Positions 1 through 12,479 of a DNA stretch of 64,000 nt are shown here, in pieces; position 1 is the first letter of the stretch, and the number at the start of each line of letters is the position of its first letter. Origin of the DNA: Brienomyrus brachyistius (Eukaryota > Chordata > Actinopteri > Osteoglossiformes > Mormyridae); the NCBI RefSeq assembly GCF_023856365.1, contig NC_064541.1:21285214-21349213 (forward strand), written 5' to 3'. Below the pieces are notes generated by a model. That model was not told where the DNA came from, did not search any database, and saw only the letters and a list, made by a program, of their open reading frames with translations. A program made the position numbers and the translations under genes.

Positions 1-236
1 CCAGGACAAATGGGGGAGAGGGGGAGGGAGGGAGCAGGGCTGAACCAGGACAAATGGGAGAGGGAGGGAGGGAGGGAGCAGGGCTGAACCAGGACAAATG
101 GGGGAGGGAGGGAGGGAGGGAGCAGGGCTGAACCAGGACAAATGGGAGAGGGAGGGAGGGAGGGAGCAGGGCTGAACCAGGACAAATGGGGGAGGGAGGG
201 AGGGAGGGAGCAGGGCTGAACCAGGACAAATGGGGA
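1..236. repeat. 44-bp G-rich minisatellite
   Basis: Five full 44-bp units start at 1, 45, 89, 133 and 177, and a decaying sixth starts at 221. Each unit runs from CCAGGACAAATGGG through a GGGA-rich block to GCAGGGCTGAA. Units 2 and 4 share one variant (TGGGAGAGGG) and units 3 and 5 another (TGGGGGAGGG), so the array has a two-unit higher-order pattern. It probably continues beyond the left edge. Confidence 0.95.
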
Positions 237-1705
237 CGGTAGGGAGCAGGACTTAATGCTTACTGCTGTAAACCCTCTTCTCCTCATACCCAGGTGTCAA
301 ACCAAATGTTTAAATTCCATCACAAATGCAAGCCATGCTGCTTATGGTCTCTCTCTACAAAAAGACTATGAATGATATGTTTCTTTTGGTGGTATTCTTA
401 AGGCTCAGTTTAGCTCTATTTAGGTTTAAATCTATCAGACCAAAATGTAAATACTACTCCCCTATATGGAAGGACTTGAGCATGTGGCACTAATCACTGC
501 CTATCTGCAGAGCTTGCTGCTTAAGGGCTGGGGGTTGTGTTCCTGGGTCTTGTGTGATTTGTTGTGACTTACAGTCTAACCACTAACATCTAAAAACATC
601 TCATGCAACACATCAAATGACAGAAGAAATAAGGAGTCAGTAAGCAAGGCTCCACAGATGTAAAGAGACAGACAAAGAAGAAGTTTGGTTGCTATCACTG
701 ATGTACATCCCTCATTTAGTCATAATACATACTGGTTTCTGTCAACCAATCAGCTATCAGCAGCCAATTAAAGAGACAGCATGAAGGTGTCTCAGAGGCC
801 ATTGGTCAGATGCTTCATCACATGACTTGCAGGGGCTTCTTCCCACCTCCTCTATCACAGATCTTTATGCCAGGTCACTGACCCCAGCATACATTTGGCT
901 GGTCTACCTGTTATGTCCAGTTGGTCTGGGTTGAGGCAACATTCCACACAGTGTCACGCATGCAAACACACACACACTGACGCACACATCTGCACTTCCT
1001 TCTGTGAGAGGGCTTCTCTCTACCCCAAAAATCACACCTGCCAACACTCCTGTTATTCTCCCAAGTTCCTCCCATTTCAGGACAATCTCCCAGCACCTGT
1101 TTTGTTCTTTCTCCCGGGAAACTCCCATAATTCACGTGGCCCTCAAAATTAATTAAGAATAATCATCATATATGGTTCCATAAGTTTTGTACGCTTGTAC
1201 AAGTTGCCAGATCATCCATGACACACAACCTATATACACAATCCACATACTACATTCACCCATCTGTCACCACAACTTGGCAACCCACAGCCCTATTCAA
1301 GGGGTTGTGTGCAGCTACTCCCTAACTTAGCTAGCTAGCTGAATGAATTAACTATCTAACTTTGCCGCAACAAAAATAGAAATGAAAATACAGTCGTGTG
1401 ACGAGTTACACCTAATTGAGTTGCGTCCAATCGCATTTATGTCTGAGTTTATTCGTAAATAATGTACCCCATCAAGAGACACCTGAAAGCAGACATAGTA
1501 GGACGTTATCGACGGTATCGCGTAGTGTAACAGGTGACGGAGACTGAGCAGCACTCCCAGCCATATAATGAGCCACTCTACATATCTAACTTCTAATACA
1601 GAATGCTTACAAGTATGGATAGGAGACAGACTGATATAATATCGAGATACACCCAAACTAAATTGCATCTGGTGGGTCCTGGTCCCAAGTCGACACAAGA
1701 CTGTA

Positions 1706-2384
1706 CAGTGGTGCCTGCGGTTCACGATCGCTGTGATCTACGAACAATTTGGTTCACGACCAAAAATTTAGCGCGAAAATGCATCGGTTCGCGTACAAAA
1801 TTTGGCCGATTAACAGATTCCTTTTTTTATACTAGTGTAGTAGCGGCGGGGCGCATATCCCAGCATGCCCCGCATGCAATTGTAAATAGAAGGATCAGAA
1901 CAGGCACCCAAAGAGCAATGATCCCAAATAAACAAACGGGAAACACAAGGTTGTAAGACGCCGAACTGCAAAATGCACATACGATGGAAGATTTACACAC
2001 ACTAAATACACGCGAGGATCGGACCGGGTACGTACAAGACACGGGCAAATACACGCGGGACAGTATGGAAAAGCAACCATTAACATCAACAACAATACAA
2101 GGGTAAAGGACTGTTAAAGATCGTGATTTCCCCGGCAAGCAAGTCTCCATGTCTCTCTCTGCTCCAGCGATACATCAGTCCTCCCATCGCCACTATATTG
2201 TGTTTTTCTTTATAAAAAAAAAAACAGAAAATTAATTAACAAAAATTATTATTTGGTATGCTTGTGAACGAATTAATCGAATTTCAATGCTTTCTTATGG
2301 GGAAATTTGCCTTGGTTCACGTACAAATTGGTTCGCAACCACTTTCCTGGAACGGACTGTGTTCGTGAACCGCAGGCACCACTG
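1706..2384. mobile_element. Non-autonomous Tigger/pogo-type DNA transposon (679 bp)
   Basis: The left end CAGTGGTGCCTGCGGTTCAC recurs as an exact inverted copy at the right end (2365-2384), and the inverted similarity continues inward. A subterminal ATTTCCCCATAAGAAA block, typical of Tigger/pogo elements, lies near the right end and is shared with the element at 36494-37286. TA precedes the left end, while CA follows the right end, so one target-site copy seems mutated. The interior shows no transposase reading frame, so this is a MITE-like derivative. Confidence 0.8.
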
Positions 2385-3066
2385 CATAAAGATATTTGGT
2401 TATTTATTTACTTATTTACTAATTTATCCTTATTTATTATTTGTTTGTTTGTTTGTTTGCTTGCTTGCTTGTCCACCACCCCACCCCCATATTTTGAAAT
2501 CTAAATGTTGGGAGGCTTGCCAAGAACACTACAGAAAATATTACAACTCACTACAAACTGAAATTTAATGAAGGGTATGAGGTTGCTAAAAAAGACATTC
2601 CTTTTTCACAAATATCCATCTTTGTAGGAAAAAAAACGATAGTTTAGCCTCATAAAGATAGCAAACCAGAGATGCATATGGATGAAAATGTTCCACTACT
2701 TGTTTGCAGTCCCGGACAAGAATAATAAAAAATTAAACGTGCAATAAAGGCAATCTCCTTCGACGGATACCGCCACTGGAGCTGAACAAACCAGTGTTTT
2801 CCCTCATAAATGCACTAAAGTATGCAGGCTAAAATGAAGACCTATGGCATTCGATCGTACCACAGAGATCTTAGCTTTCTTGTTTTGTAGCGTCATTTCG
2901 CATAACTGCTAAAAACCTAAACGCAACAATGTACGGCAGAATTCAACAAACGGGCATGTTGAATGCAGACGTACTCTTGCTCCTACCGCTGTTATGCAAT
3001 ACGCAGACTGAACTGGGACAAATGCAGCCCGATAACGTCTTTATTTCACACTGACATATTTTGTAT

Positions 3067-3194
3067 AGCCCTGCGATGGGCTGGCCCCCCATCCAGGGTT
3101 GTTCCCTGCCTCGTGCCCATTGCTTCCGGGATAGGCTCCGGACCCCCCGCGACCCAGTAAGGATAAGCGGTTTGGAAAATGGATGGATGGATGG
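3067..3194 (+). mobile_element. V-SINE-like SINE, 5'-truncated 3' end
   Basis: The segment running from CCCTGCGATGGGCTGG through ATAGGCTCCGGACCCCC to GGATAAGCGGTTTGG ends in (ATGG)n. It matches, in the opposite orientation, the 3' parts of the full SINE copies at 32029-32349 and 37915-38258. The tRNA-like head is missing. Confidence 0.8.
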
Positions 3195-4245
3195 GACCTA
3201 TCAGGAAATGAATTGAAGTATTACAGCATGCTGAACAGGCTAAATGTGAAACTCCAGTTTTGATTAGCTCGAGCTGGTCATTGATTCAAACTTGCCGAAA
3301 CACAGATAAAACTACTTGAGAAATTTCAAATCAGACAGACACATAGCAGAACAGCAGCCATGTGAATTCAGAATCCTTCCAGCTCTCTCCCTACAAAAGA
3401 TAACGTGTTTTAAAGGTAACTCTCCCTGGCCACTCGGCCCAATTTCCTTTGATCTCCCCCACTAAACGAGAACACAGGGAGACCTCGCTCTCCTCCTGTT
3501 TTGGCAGCTGGTTCTGGTTTTGGTGTTTGACTCTACCTGGCCTCCCCACCCTGAAAAAATCTAAAACAAAATTTCCATGGTCTCGGCATCCAAAGTTGGA
3601 GCCAAAGCTCAGTGCTTCTTGGTTGGCTGAGATGCCCAGTCCCAACAGAGCAGCAGTGTCTAAAACAACTGCGCTGCCAAGAGAAAATGAGGAAGAAAAC
3701 TACACAAGGCCAAGAGGTCTGAGCTTCCCTCTGCGCCGGCGGGAGCATCGGCCGCTGACACAGGCTGCACTGTTGTGATTCTTACAGAAGATGGCTGTCA
3801 CTCTGGGGAATGTGACAGTCTGCGGCCCAGGCAAACCCAAGAACGCACCTTTTCTTTGTACTGCTATGTGCATGGCTCAGCAGTGCAACACAACAGCACA
3901 GCAACTAAAACTAATGCAACAGAAATCGCCTCCACAAACCAAGAGGCAATAAAGTACGGACACAGCCCCTCAGTGAATACAGCACCTACCGTTGTTTCTG
4001 AAAGGGCAGAGCAAACTTCTTTTATGCCTGTGTAAGGTACTGATTATCGGCATCAAGCGATTTCGGTTCTACCGACACGTCTACAGTGTCTCCGGGGCTC
4101 CGCAGATCGGCTAAATTACCTCTCTGGCTCCTCCATGTCAAATAAACATTAACTGGGAAGCATGGTTAGCTTTTCATACCATCGCATACTATATGAAGTA
4201 CAGAGCAGAGAAGTACCTCTGAAACAATAATTAATGTTCCAGGAG

Positions 4246-4363
<118 letters not shown>

Positions 4364-6497
4364 TGACAGCAAGATGACAGGTTAAATAACCCTCTTTCAT
4401 TTAGTAAGTCAACAGGATTTAAAGGGAAAAAATCAGAAGACAAAAAAATAAATCAATTAATCTAAAGAGTGCTAAAAAAGATAACAGTAATATTGTACGA
4501 GCATGTTACTGAATTTTTATATAATCATTCTGGAAATCATCTTGCGACGACTGCCCCCCTCCCCCGTTCTAGGGTATTCACAAGTGCAGATCAGTTGCTT
4601 AACACTTTGGGACAAATGACAGCGAATTATGAGCAGGAGCTGCAGTTCAGATAAGGAAGAATTTAGCCACAGACGGCTTCCTCACCGCCGCAGAACAGCT
4701 GACTCATAAAATATGGGAAAACGGCAAGCGTGTTTGGGTTGCCTTGATCAGAAGAGAGACAGTCCTGCTGAGTTCTGTAGCGCTAATTTGTCATTTTTCA
4801 AGGGGCATTAATCATTGTAAGGGGGAAGGATGGAGGGGGGGGTAAATGATATTTCAGAAATCAGCTAACGGCTGAACCAGCTCTGCAATTAACAACACAT
4901 CTCCGACTTAATGAGAAATCAAGGAGCTGCAGATGGACAGACAGGGCTGGGGGGGAGGAGGGGACGGTTCATTTTGGGAACCTGCAGGGAGTCCCAAGGT
5001 CCAGGAATATATTTTCATTTGCCTTTTCGCTCCTGTGGGCTACTGAGTTTGTCGGCACGACAACCCGGAACTGCAGAGTCTGTATTAATTTACAGGTACA
5101 AGATGGCAGTTCAAGGCGCCAACAGGAATCGATGAGCATCATTCGCAGGTCAGTGTACATTTTGTTCTTCTACTACTCTTCATCAGAAGGTAAATGCAAT
5201 AAGTACACACCAAATAGAATAAAGAAAACATCTGGATTTCAGTCATTTTAGAGAAGCCATGTATATTGTAATCAAGAATATTGTAAATCATTTTGATCAA
5301 GTGAAATTCTATCAGGAAAACAATGGACAAATTATTCAATCATTTCCACTTGTTATTAATTTTGAAAGCACTCAAGTACTTACCGGACATTACCGGATGG
5401 CCCGGTTGCCGTGGCGCCTAGATAGTGTGGGTCAGTCATGACAGCCCAGGTTTCAAGGACCCTAATTAGGCTTTTAGTGACAAGTGTCTGACACTAAACA
5501 CAGACCACGTTTACCAAGTCAAAGATGAAAAATGACACCCAGGGTCACTGAGAAGTCGGGAGAAAAGCCTCCAATGAAATTTCTCACCCGCCTATTAAAG
5601 ACAATCCTCAAAGCAAAGAGAATTACTTCGAAAAGGGTGTTTCAGGTGCCTCCCCCTCAATGCTACTTCATATGGGCTCAGTGTTTCGTCCAGTGTTTAC
5701 CTAAGAACAGCGCCAATGCAGCCACACTGCAATCCAACAGCAGGCTCCACAGCATGAGCCATCGTACAGGAATCACACATTTTTACTTTCATCAGTTTTA
5801 ATATTGCTTGCAAAACATTTTAATATGCCAAGATCCATCTGAGACTGTCAGCTTTTTACTTTTTAGTTTATAGATTTGAGACCCGGAAGTAACAACAATA
5901 ATGCATTTTGATTTTTTTTTTTTTTTTTTTTAACTACTACTACTAAATCTGATAAAAATGCAGCACCTTGAGTTTCCTCCCATGGGCCCCAAAGTGAGTT
6001 CAGGCCCATTAGGCCTTTAGGGTGTGTATGGTGGGCCATCAAGCTCACATGTTCCATACGTTCCTGTCTAACACCCCATTTACCAGGTTAGTGACTGATA
6101 CTGAATAAGCAGTATTTGAAACAGACTGATCATTGCTGTTTGACACAGTGATAACCTAACTACCAACAGATGATCACACAGGCATCTTACACCACAAAAC
6201 GTCATCAAGCTACAAACAAAACCATGCAAACAGATCCTACAGGCCACTGGTCCATATAAACCACCATTACAAGAAAGGCTTGTACCTACAAGCTCCTTTT
6301 ACAATAACACGACGTGACATAATATGTGCAAGTTTTAAAATATTATCCCTTTTCACGCTGAACACCATGAAAAATAACGTATTTGCAGAGAAATTGATAT
6401 TTTACAGTTTTTTTTTACATTGACGTCACTGCAACATTAATTAATAAACATTTAACAAAATAAAATAAACGGCAGGCTTGAGTCAACCCTCTGTGCC

Positions 6498-6640
6498 CAG
6501 TGTTGGGAAGGGTCAGGCACACGTAATAGGCTACTACACACCCTGTTAAACATGTAATAAGTAATGTAACTATTCTGATTACTTCATCAAAGTAATGCAA
6601 TTACATTTGGTTACTTTTTGATTGTTCTTCTCACAAATGC
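6498..6640. mobile_element. hAT-like MITE fragment (CAGTGTTGGGAA end)
   Basis: The segment starts with CAGTGTTGGGAAG and continues into alternating GTAATNNGTAATGTAACT and GATTACTTC motifs. This is the layout of a widespread vertebrate non-autonomous element with this terminus. The matching right end (…CCAACACTG) is absent, so it is truncated, and another repeat begins at about 6661. Confidence 0.5.
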
Positions 6641-6660
6641 CTTAAACAGCAATAAAAAAG

Positions 6661-6834
6661 TCCCATTTTTCAGATCCCCACAGAGATCTGTGAATGCCAA
6701 AAGACTAGTATTTTGTTTGGTTACTTATGGTTAAGGTAGGGGGTGGGTAGGGGTTAAGGTTGTCATGTTGGTGTTCGAGTTTTTCCCATAGAAATTAATG
6801 GAGAGTCGCCATAAAGATATAATTACAAACCTGT
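6661..6834 (-). repeat. Interspersed fish repeat, copy 1 (minus orientation)
   Basis: On the minus strand this reads GGTTTGTAATTATATCTTTATGG, a run of C(C)TTAACC-type motifs, then GGCATTCACAGATCTCTGTGGGGA. It aligns over its whole length with 39611-39883 in plus orientation, with many substitutions and a short insertion in the latter. Both copies adjoin CA/GT dinucleotides. The family is common in fish introns, but I cannot name it with confidence. Confidence 0.7.
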
Positions 6835-6861
6835 GTGTGTGTATGTATGTGTGTGTGTATA
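6833..6861. repeat. Imperfect (GT)n microsatellite
   Basis: TG repeats are interrupted by TATG, directly at the end of the interspersed repeat at 6661-6834. Confidence 0.85.
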
Positions 6862-6999
6862 CAGTACAAGTCAAGATGGAATATGCAAAAACTGAGGAAT
6901 TCCTCTGAACTTTATACTTGTACAGATGACAAATAAAACATTTAACTCCACTCCACACCTTCCCCATCACACTAAAGACAACTGGAGAGATTCACTCAC

Positions 7000-7144
7000 C
7001 TCTTCCTTGCAGGGCCATCTTCATAATAGCCGTTGCTCCCATCAGTACCACGGGACGATGTTCGGGACGCTCCCTTTTCATTTGACACAGCTAGCAAACC
7101 TCCCTTTGGCCCCGATCTGCTCAGCTGGCCATTAGCCAAAGACC
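7000..7144 (-). CDS. jarid2: jarid2 coding exon 3 (residues 61-109, linker ending in basic motif)
   Basis: This 145-nt exon has its acceptor AG at 7145-7146 (complement) and a GTGAGT donor at 6999-6994. Joined in phase 1 to exon 2, it reads GSLANGQLSRSGPKGG, then a Ser/Gly/Thr-rich stretch, then YYEDGPARK and a split Arg codon (phase 2). The start (GSL) and the end (acidic residue, then GPxRKR) line up with the corresponding mammalian JARID2 segment; the middle has diverged and is low in complexity. The closing RKR is the first half of a basic nuclear-localisation region reported near residues 104-110 of the mouse protein, here interrupted by intron 3. The PRC2-methylated lysine (mammalian K116) should lie in exon 4, which is outside the window. 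Confidence 0.88.
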
Positions 7145-9594
7145 CTGCAAGTTTAAATGAACACTGTAGGAAAGGCTGAAAGCTACAACACAACACAAGC
7201 AGCTGATGTTTCCTGTTGGACCCAATGAAACAAACTTCGGGTTCATTTCTTACCCAAACAGATAGCTAGACAGATGAAATTCCAAACGTGTGAGTATATA
7301 AGTGTGAGTGCCAAAAAATGGGGCTCAACATCCACAAATACCTTGTTAAGAGCAATTCCAAAATCAATCCCACTTTTGGAGGCAGTCCACTGTCCAAATT
7401 TATTATATTGCACACACCTGCATATAAAGCAACAGCAATGCAGGAAAATAGCCAAGATAACGAAGTATTAAATGGGCATTTAAGCAATGAAAATCACACA
7501 CAAACAAGATTAAAAGACAATTACACAAGTAAAATAATTCAGCAACACCAAAAGGCTTCAAGTGACAGCAGAGCACGGACGCTGACAGCATGAAACTCTG
7601 GGCTTCCCAAGGACAGTAAGTCATAAATAAATAAATGACAACAGCCAGGTCCAGCTCTATTCAGCCCGATTGATTTGGTTTGTCTACCCAGCCTTCTCTC
7701 CATTTCAGTCAGTCTCACACCAGCAGTTCTGTGAGAGAGGCACAATGCATGTCAGCGCAAAAAAATATTATGCTGATTTATCCGCAGCATGTCCTTTGGG
7801 TCCGATGGAGAGAGAAAAAAACTCAGATTTATGCGTGTTTAACTAAGCCGATCGCCATGATCTTGTTCTCTCGCCGCTCTCCGGGGACGCGGCTGGTGAC
7901 GTGCGAGATGTTGGCTGTAGCCTATTAGCAGAAGCCGAGTGATAACCAAGCCTGTCAGCCCGGTGTAATGCGGAACAGGGAAATGAGCCAAAAAAGGGGC
8001 ATTATTCAGAGCTTAATTAACTTTACTAAATGATATTCCTCGTAATCATGACTGAATAACTACATTCCTAATGGAACATCAAGGGCTCCATATTAACAAA
8101 AATGGAGACTCATAAGTCTAGAATCGCCTGCATCAACACTTAAATTTTTTGACAAACATTGCTGTAAGGACAAAGGAGTTGTGGTTCCACAGTATAAATC
8201 CTGCGTCTGTAAACATCACTGTTTGGTAAAAACAAACATGTTTGGCACAGCAGTGCATTCAGACCATGATTCTACTTGCTAAAGCTGCTGGACAGGACAA
8301 AAAAAACATCACTGTTTAGCAAAAGTCTCTTGGAGCAAAGCATAGACTCTTCACAATAGAGAAACGACACCTATATTACAGCCTATTTAAAAGATAAGCC
8401 GAAGTGTTAAATTTATGGATGTAGATGAGAGCAAGAGTTTGACAGTCAGCCGACAGCAGAGGCAGCGATATTTATGAAAACGAACACATTATAATCCACG
8501 ATGTCCGCCCTACTCCGACGGGACCCTTCATTTCCCTTATCCCTGATTAGCAGTCAGACACACTTCTCTGTCTTGGTAAAGGAGGTTATCCAACCTCATC
8601 ACCAATCATAAAGACTGAAATAAGCAGATAAGGTCATGCACTTCCTGAAAACACGTATACATTTTATAAACTGGACTACAAAAACAATAAAACGCTGTGC
8701 ATTTTACATTTTTGAGAATTGCATGGCTAACTTGCACAAAGGGTATATTTGGCATTGGGAAATGCTGGCATCCAAAACCTCTGGCAAGGTCCTACCTGCA
8801 AGAGCAATATGCCAAATTGTCAGGTCAGTCAGGGCATGTGGGTAACTACAGTACCACCACGCAGCAGCCTGTACAGGCTAAACAGCAGCTTTTTAAACCA
8901 TTCTGCACAATTTTCACAGTCATTTGTGCGAAAGGATAGAGCCAAACTTAATGCCAGTGCCAGACTCCTTTAGAAACCCCCCGTGGCCTCTTTTTAAGAT
9001 GGTATATATTTTAGACTGACAGAAAATGTAAAAAAATAAAAAGCACTACACCGTGTATAAACATGTTATTGATGTTTATTCAGTTCTGATTTGTTTACTT
9101 CTGTGTGCTTCAGACAAAGTCCCCCTGCTTTCCATTATGGAGGACTCAGCGTGTTCAGCCAGACCAGAGGCTGCTGCGTCCTGCTGCTCGTCTGTCCTGA
9201 GGCAAACTCACACTTCCTTGGACTTGGCGGGCTGACAGCACCCCCCTGCCTCTGTATCTACCTGGAAGATGATGACCCCCCCGCTGCCCCACAGGTGTAA
9301 CCCATGGCTTTGCCCCTCTTTCTTTGATAATCAATTGGCAAACACATTGTTAATTTGCCCCTCATGTGGTAGGACAGCAGCGATTTACCCCCGCAGGGGT
9401 AGTTACATAATTTGAAAATGTCGCTGCGCAATGAGGAGAAGGAGAGAGGGAGGACGAGAAAAACAAAGAAAGATGGATTAAGATTCGCTTCAGGATTCGC
9501 TGAGGAAGCCAGGCGTCGGTTTAAAGTGCAGCTTTCCGGCCGTGACAGCATGCATTAGCAGGTCATGAATGCATTAGACAGACAGCTGGTAGCG

Positions 9595-10032
9595 AGGAGG
9601 CACAGGCAGAGGAGGCACAGGCAGAGGAGGCAGAGGCAGAGGAGGCACAGGCAGAGGAGGCGCAGGCAGAGGAGGCAGAGGCAGAGGAGGCACAGGCAGA
9701 GGAGGCAGAGGAGGCACAGGCAGAGGAGGCATAGGCAGAGGAGGCGTAGGCAGAGGAGGCAGAGGAGGCACAGGCAGAGGAGGCAGAGGAGGCACAGACA
9801 GAGGAGGCGCAGGCAGAGGAGGCAGAGGAGGCACAGGCAGAGGAGGCAAGGAGGCACCGGTCAGAGGAGGCACGGGAGGCTCAGGCAGAGGAGGCGCAGG
9901 CAGAGGAGGCACAGACAGAGGAGGCAGAGGCAGAGGAGGCACAGGCAGAGGAGGCAAGGAGGCAGAGGCAGAGGAGGCAGAGGCAGAGGAGGCAGAGGCA
10001 GAGGAGGCACAGGCAGAGGAGGCACAGGCAGA
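9595..10032. repeat. 15-bp-based minisatellite (GGAGGCACAGGCAGA)
   Basis: About 440 bp of GGAGGCACAGGCAGA units are mixed with GGAGGCAGAGGCAGA, GGAGGCGCAGGCAGA and shorter GGAGGCAGA units. Nearly all units are multiples of 3 bp, so several frames stay open on both strands (Arg/Gln/His-rich on plus, Pro/Leu/Cys-rich on minus). The frames have no plausible protein and lie in an intron. Confidence 0.96.
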
Positions 10033-10596
10033 AACATGCTGGCCCAGGATACACAGGGATACCAGCGTCTCAGGAGAGAGACTGAACAACTGAAAATCTC
10101 TCCAGTAAAATACGCAGCTGTATCGAATGGCAAAATGGTCTAAATAACTGCATCTATAAATAGAAGCTGTAATGAGAACCTGCCCAGTGAAAAACGTGAC
10201 ACAATACGATAACAGGAGCCACTCATTTGCCTTTTATATTGAAATTGGACTGAGGTGATGAAAATGCAGAAGTTGGCACTGCAGTTTAGTTTTGAAAGGA
10301 TTGACCTACTGGAAATCGATCAGTATATAAATAAGAACTTTAGTGCCGCAGCAGACTTGAAATAGCCTATTGTCTTTCATTTAATGATGTGCGTATGACT
10401 TGCAGATTGCAATAATGTGAGGGGATATCATTGTAAAAAGGAGACTGGAAAATTATGCGGTCATCAGTCACACGATGAGGTGGGGGCTGGGGGCAGAGGC
10501 TGCGTGAGATTCACCTAAGGACAGGATTTTTGGCTCTGCGTCCATGTTTGCTTTCCTCATGAGCTGGTTAACAAGTTTCAGCATTGCGCAGAGCTT

Positions 10597-11804
10597 GGGG
10601 TCTCATTTATCAATTCTGCCGACGAACAGTCTAAACGATACGCACAGTTTAACGCACAGAATGATATTTATCCATTCGTGCTTATGCACAGATATATGCG
10701 TATATGTAGGAATACTCCCGACCACGTGACATATGAACCCCTAGTGGCAGAGAAGCGTAACTGAAGTAAGTCGATCAGCACATAGGATATGCAGACTCCC
10801 ACTTAATTATAAAACTTGATAGACACATAGAATGATCTAGTTATGTTCGCTCAAAGTATGTGCAGGCAGGTCGTGCTAATGACAAGGAATCGCAAGTCGT
10901 ATGTGGTCCATGCCCAAAGAAATATACATACATCACTGTCACTAAATACATGCTTTACAAGACAACTGACATGTCTGGCGCAACATTTTCGGCAGCATTC
11001 ACTTGTTTGGCTACTGCGGTGTGCAACACTTTTGCTTGCTACAGCCAATTAAATACAATCACAAAAGTATCTTACCTATTTCTGACAGCCCGGCCTCACC
11101 CCTGTCAGTGTCACTATGTGAAGTGATTCCTCTTAGGGACGTTTCGGCTACGATGTCAGCTATTTTACCACCCAGAGGTGACACTGACCTGGTGCTTGTG
11201 TCGCCCCGTGACACAGGCGTGGGATCTGTGGGCAGTAATCCTGTTCTAGGCGGTCATTTTCAGATCCAAGTGCTTTATCCTCACCTCTGCCGCTATTCAT
11301 TATAGGTGACACAGCACTAACTGCATGCATCACCTCTCCCCATGCTTGGTCCTTCTCTTTCATTGACTGGCCACTGGAAAATTTGCTGCACAAAATCTAG
11401 CAAAACTTCCACCTCATTCTCTGCGATGTCCCGTTTAACCCCTCATGCACATTTCATTTGTAAACTTTATTTCTTAATAGCAAAATACAGTTGAAGTATA
11501 CAGTGCAAAATATATTACAAACAGAAATAAGGACATTGGATCTCTTCAAGGTATCCTTTCTGCAACACGTGCAAATCGGCGTGTTATGTGGAAATTATAA
11601 GCTCATATGTGGCTCATTGAGGTCATTTATTGAAATCAGTCTTGCCATGCACACAGTCACATTGACTGCCTGAGATTTACCAACATTCACTTCGTACAGC
11701 TGTTCATAAGCACGAGTGATAAACCCTCTTTGCCTGTGCATACCAGTGATTTGTATGCACACATTTAGGAATCGTTCTACACACACTTTGATAAATGAGA
11801 CCCC
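10597..11804. mobile_element. PIF/Harbinger-like DNA transposon relic (1.2 kb)
   Basis: The left end GGGGTCTCATTTATCAA (10597-10613) is matched by an exact inverted copy at 11788-11804. Weaker inverted similarity continues for roughly 50 bp (GAAC…CTAAA…GCA motifs). Inside, the minus strand retains parts of a Myb/SANT-like gene (see 11160-11440), the companion gene of fish Harbinger elements. No transposase catalytic region is seen, and no clear target-site duplication is visible, so the element is old or internally deleted. Confidence 0.65.
11160..11440 (-). pseudogene. Decayed Myb/SANT-like (Harbinger accessory) gene fragment
   Basis: Minus-strand frames give RDIAENEVEVLLDFV and then, after a frame change, KFSSGQSMKEKDQAWGEV followed by MHAVSAVS. 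This is the pattern of the Myb/SANT-like DNA-binding domain found in the second protein of Harbinger transposons and in domesticated MSANTD-type genes (acidic EVE-L start, KFSS, W-V--AVN). The frameshift and an in-frame TAG immediately before the KFSS part show that it is not functional. Recognition is by eye and moderate in confidence. Confidence 0.5.
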
Positions 11805-12479
11805 TGGTTTTAAAAGACTATTATATTCCATTATTCTTCTGCTGCAAGACTCTCTTAACCTAGCATGAAGAAATCACTCCCCTTTGAAATCCACCTACAC
11901 TCTTCTCCCTGACATTTATTCTGAAATGCACTCAGGCTTACAATTCACTTACAGTATGTGGATTTTCCTTTTCAAGTAGCATCAGTTCCCCTTTCGAGTC
12001 GCACCAACACTGTATGAGTGAAAATATAACAGTACAACATATTCTAAAGGGGAATTTAGAATTTTCCCCCCTCGCAAAAAGAAACACAGCAGAAAAAATT
12101 GAACTGGACATGTACACAATCAATCCATCTATCCATTATCTGGGTCTTAGGGCTACATGATGAATGTCAATTCCTTTTGATATATTCAACACTAGTCTAG
12201 CACTACACCACCAATTAAAAATAATATCCATGATTGCTACCAAAAAGAGATTTTTTTTAACTATATAAAAAATAAGCATAATATGTAGCTGATTTAAATT
12301 CAAAGCACATGAGTAAGTGCAACCCCAAGCACTGCGTGTCACAGCGGATGGAAACGTTTTCAGATGTATTTTTATTCCGCTGATAAGGTCAGCATCCTAC
12401 TGTGACTTATAATGCGTAGAAAAGGCAGCCGGCCACAGAGGAACGCTGCACAGTAACGCCATTCAGGAAACCTTTCTGC

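Noticed and set aside
1603..2150. Open frames across the left Tigger-type element as a transposase
   Set aside because: Translations on both strands lack the HTH and DDE patterns. The element is non-coding.
9555..10143. 192-codon Arg/Gln-rich and 171-codon Pro-rich open frames
   Set aside because: These are artefacts of a minisatellite whose unit lengths are multiples of three. No splice sites, homology or non-repeat coding context.
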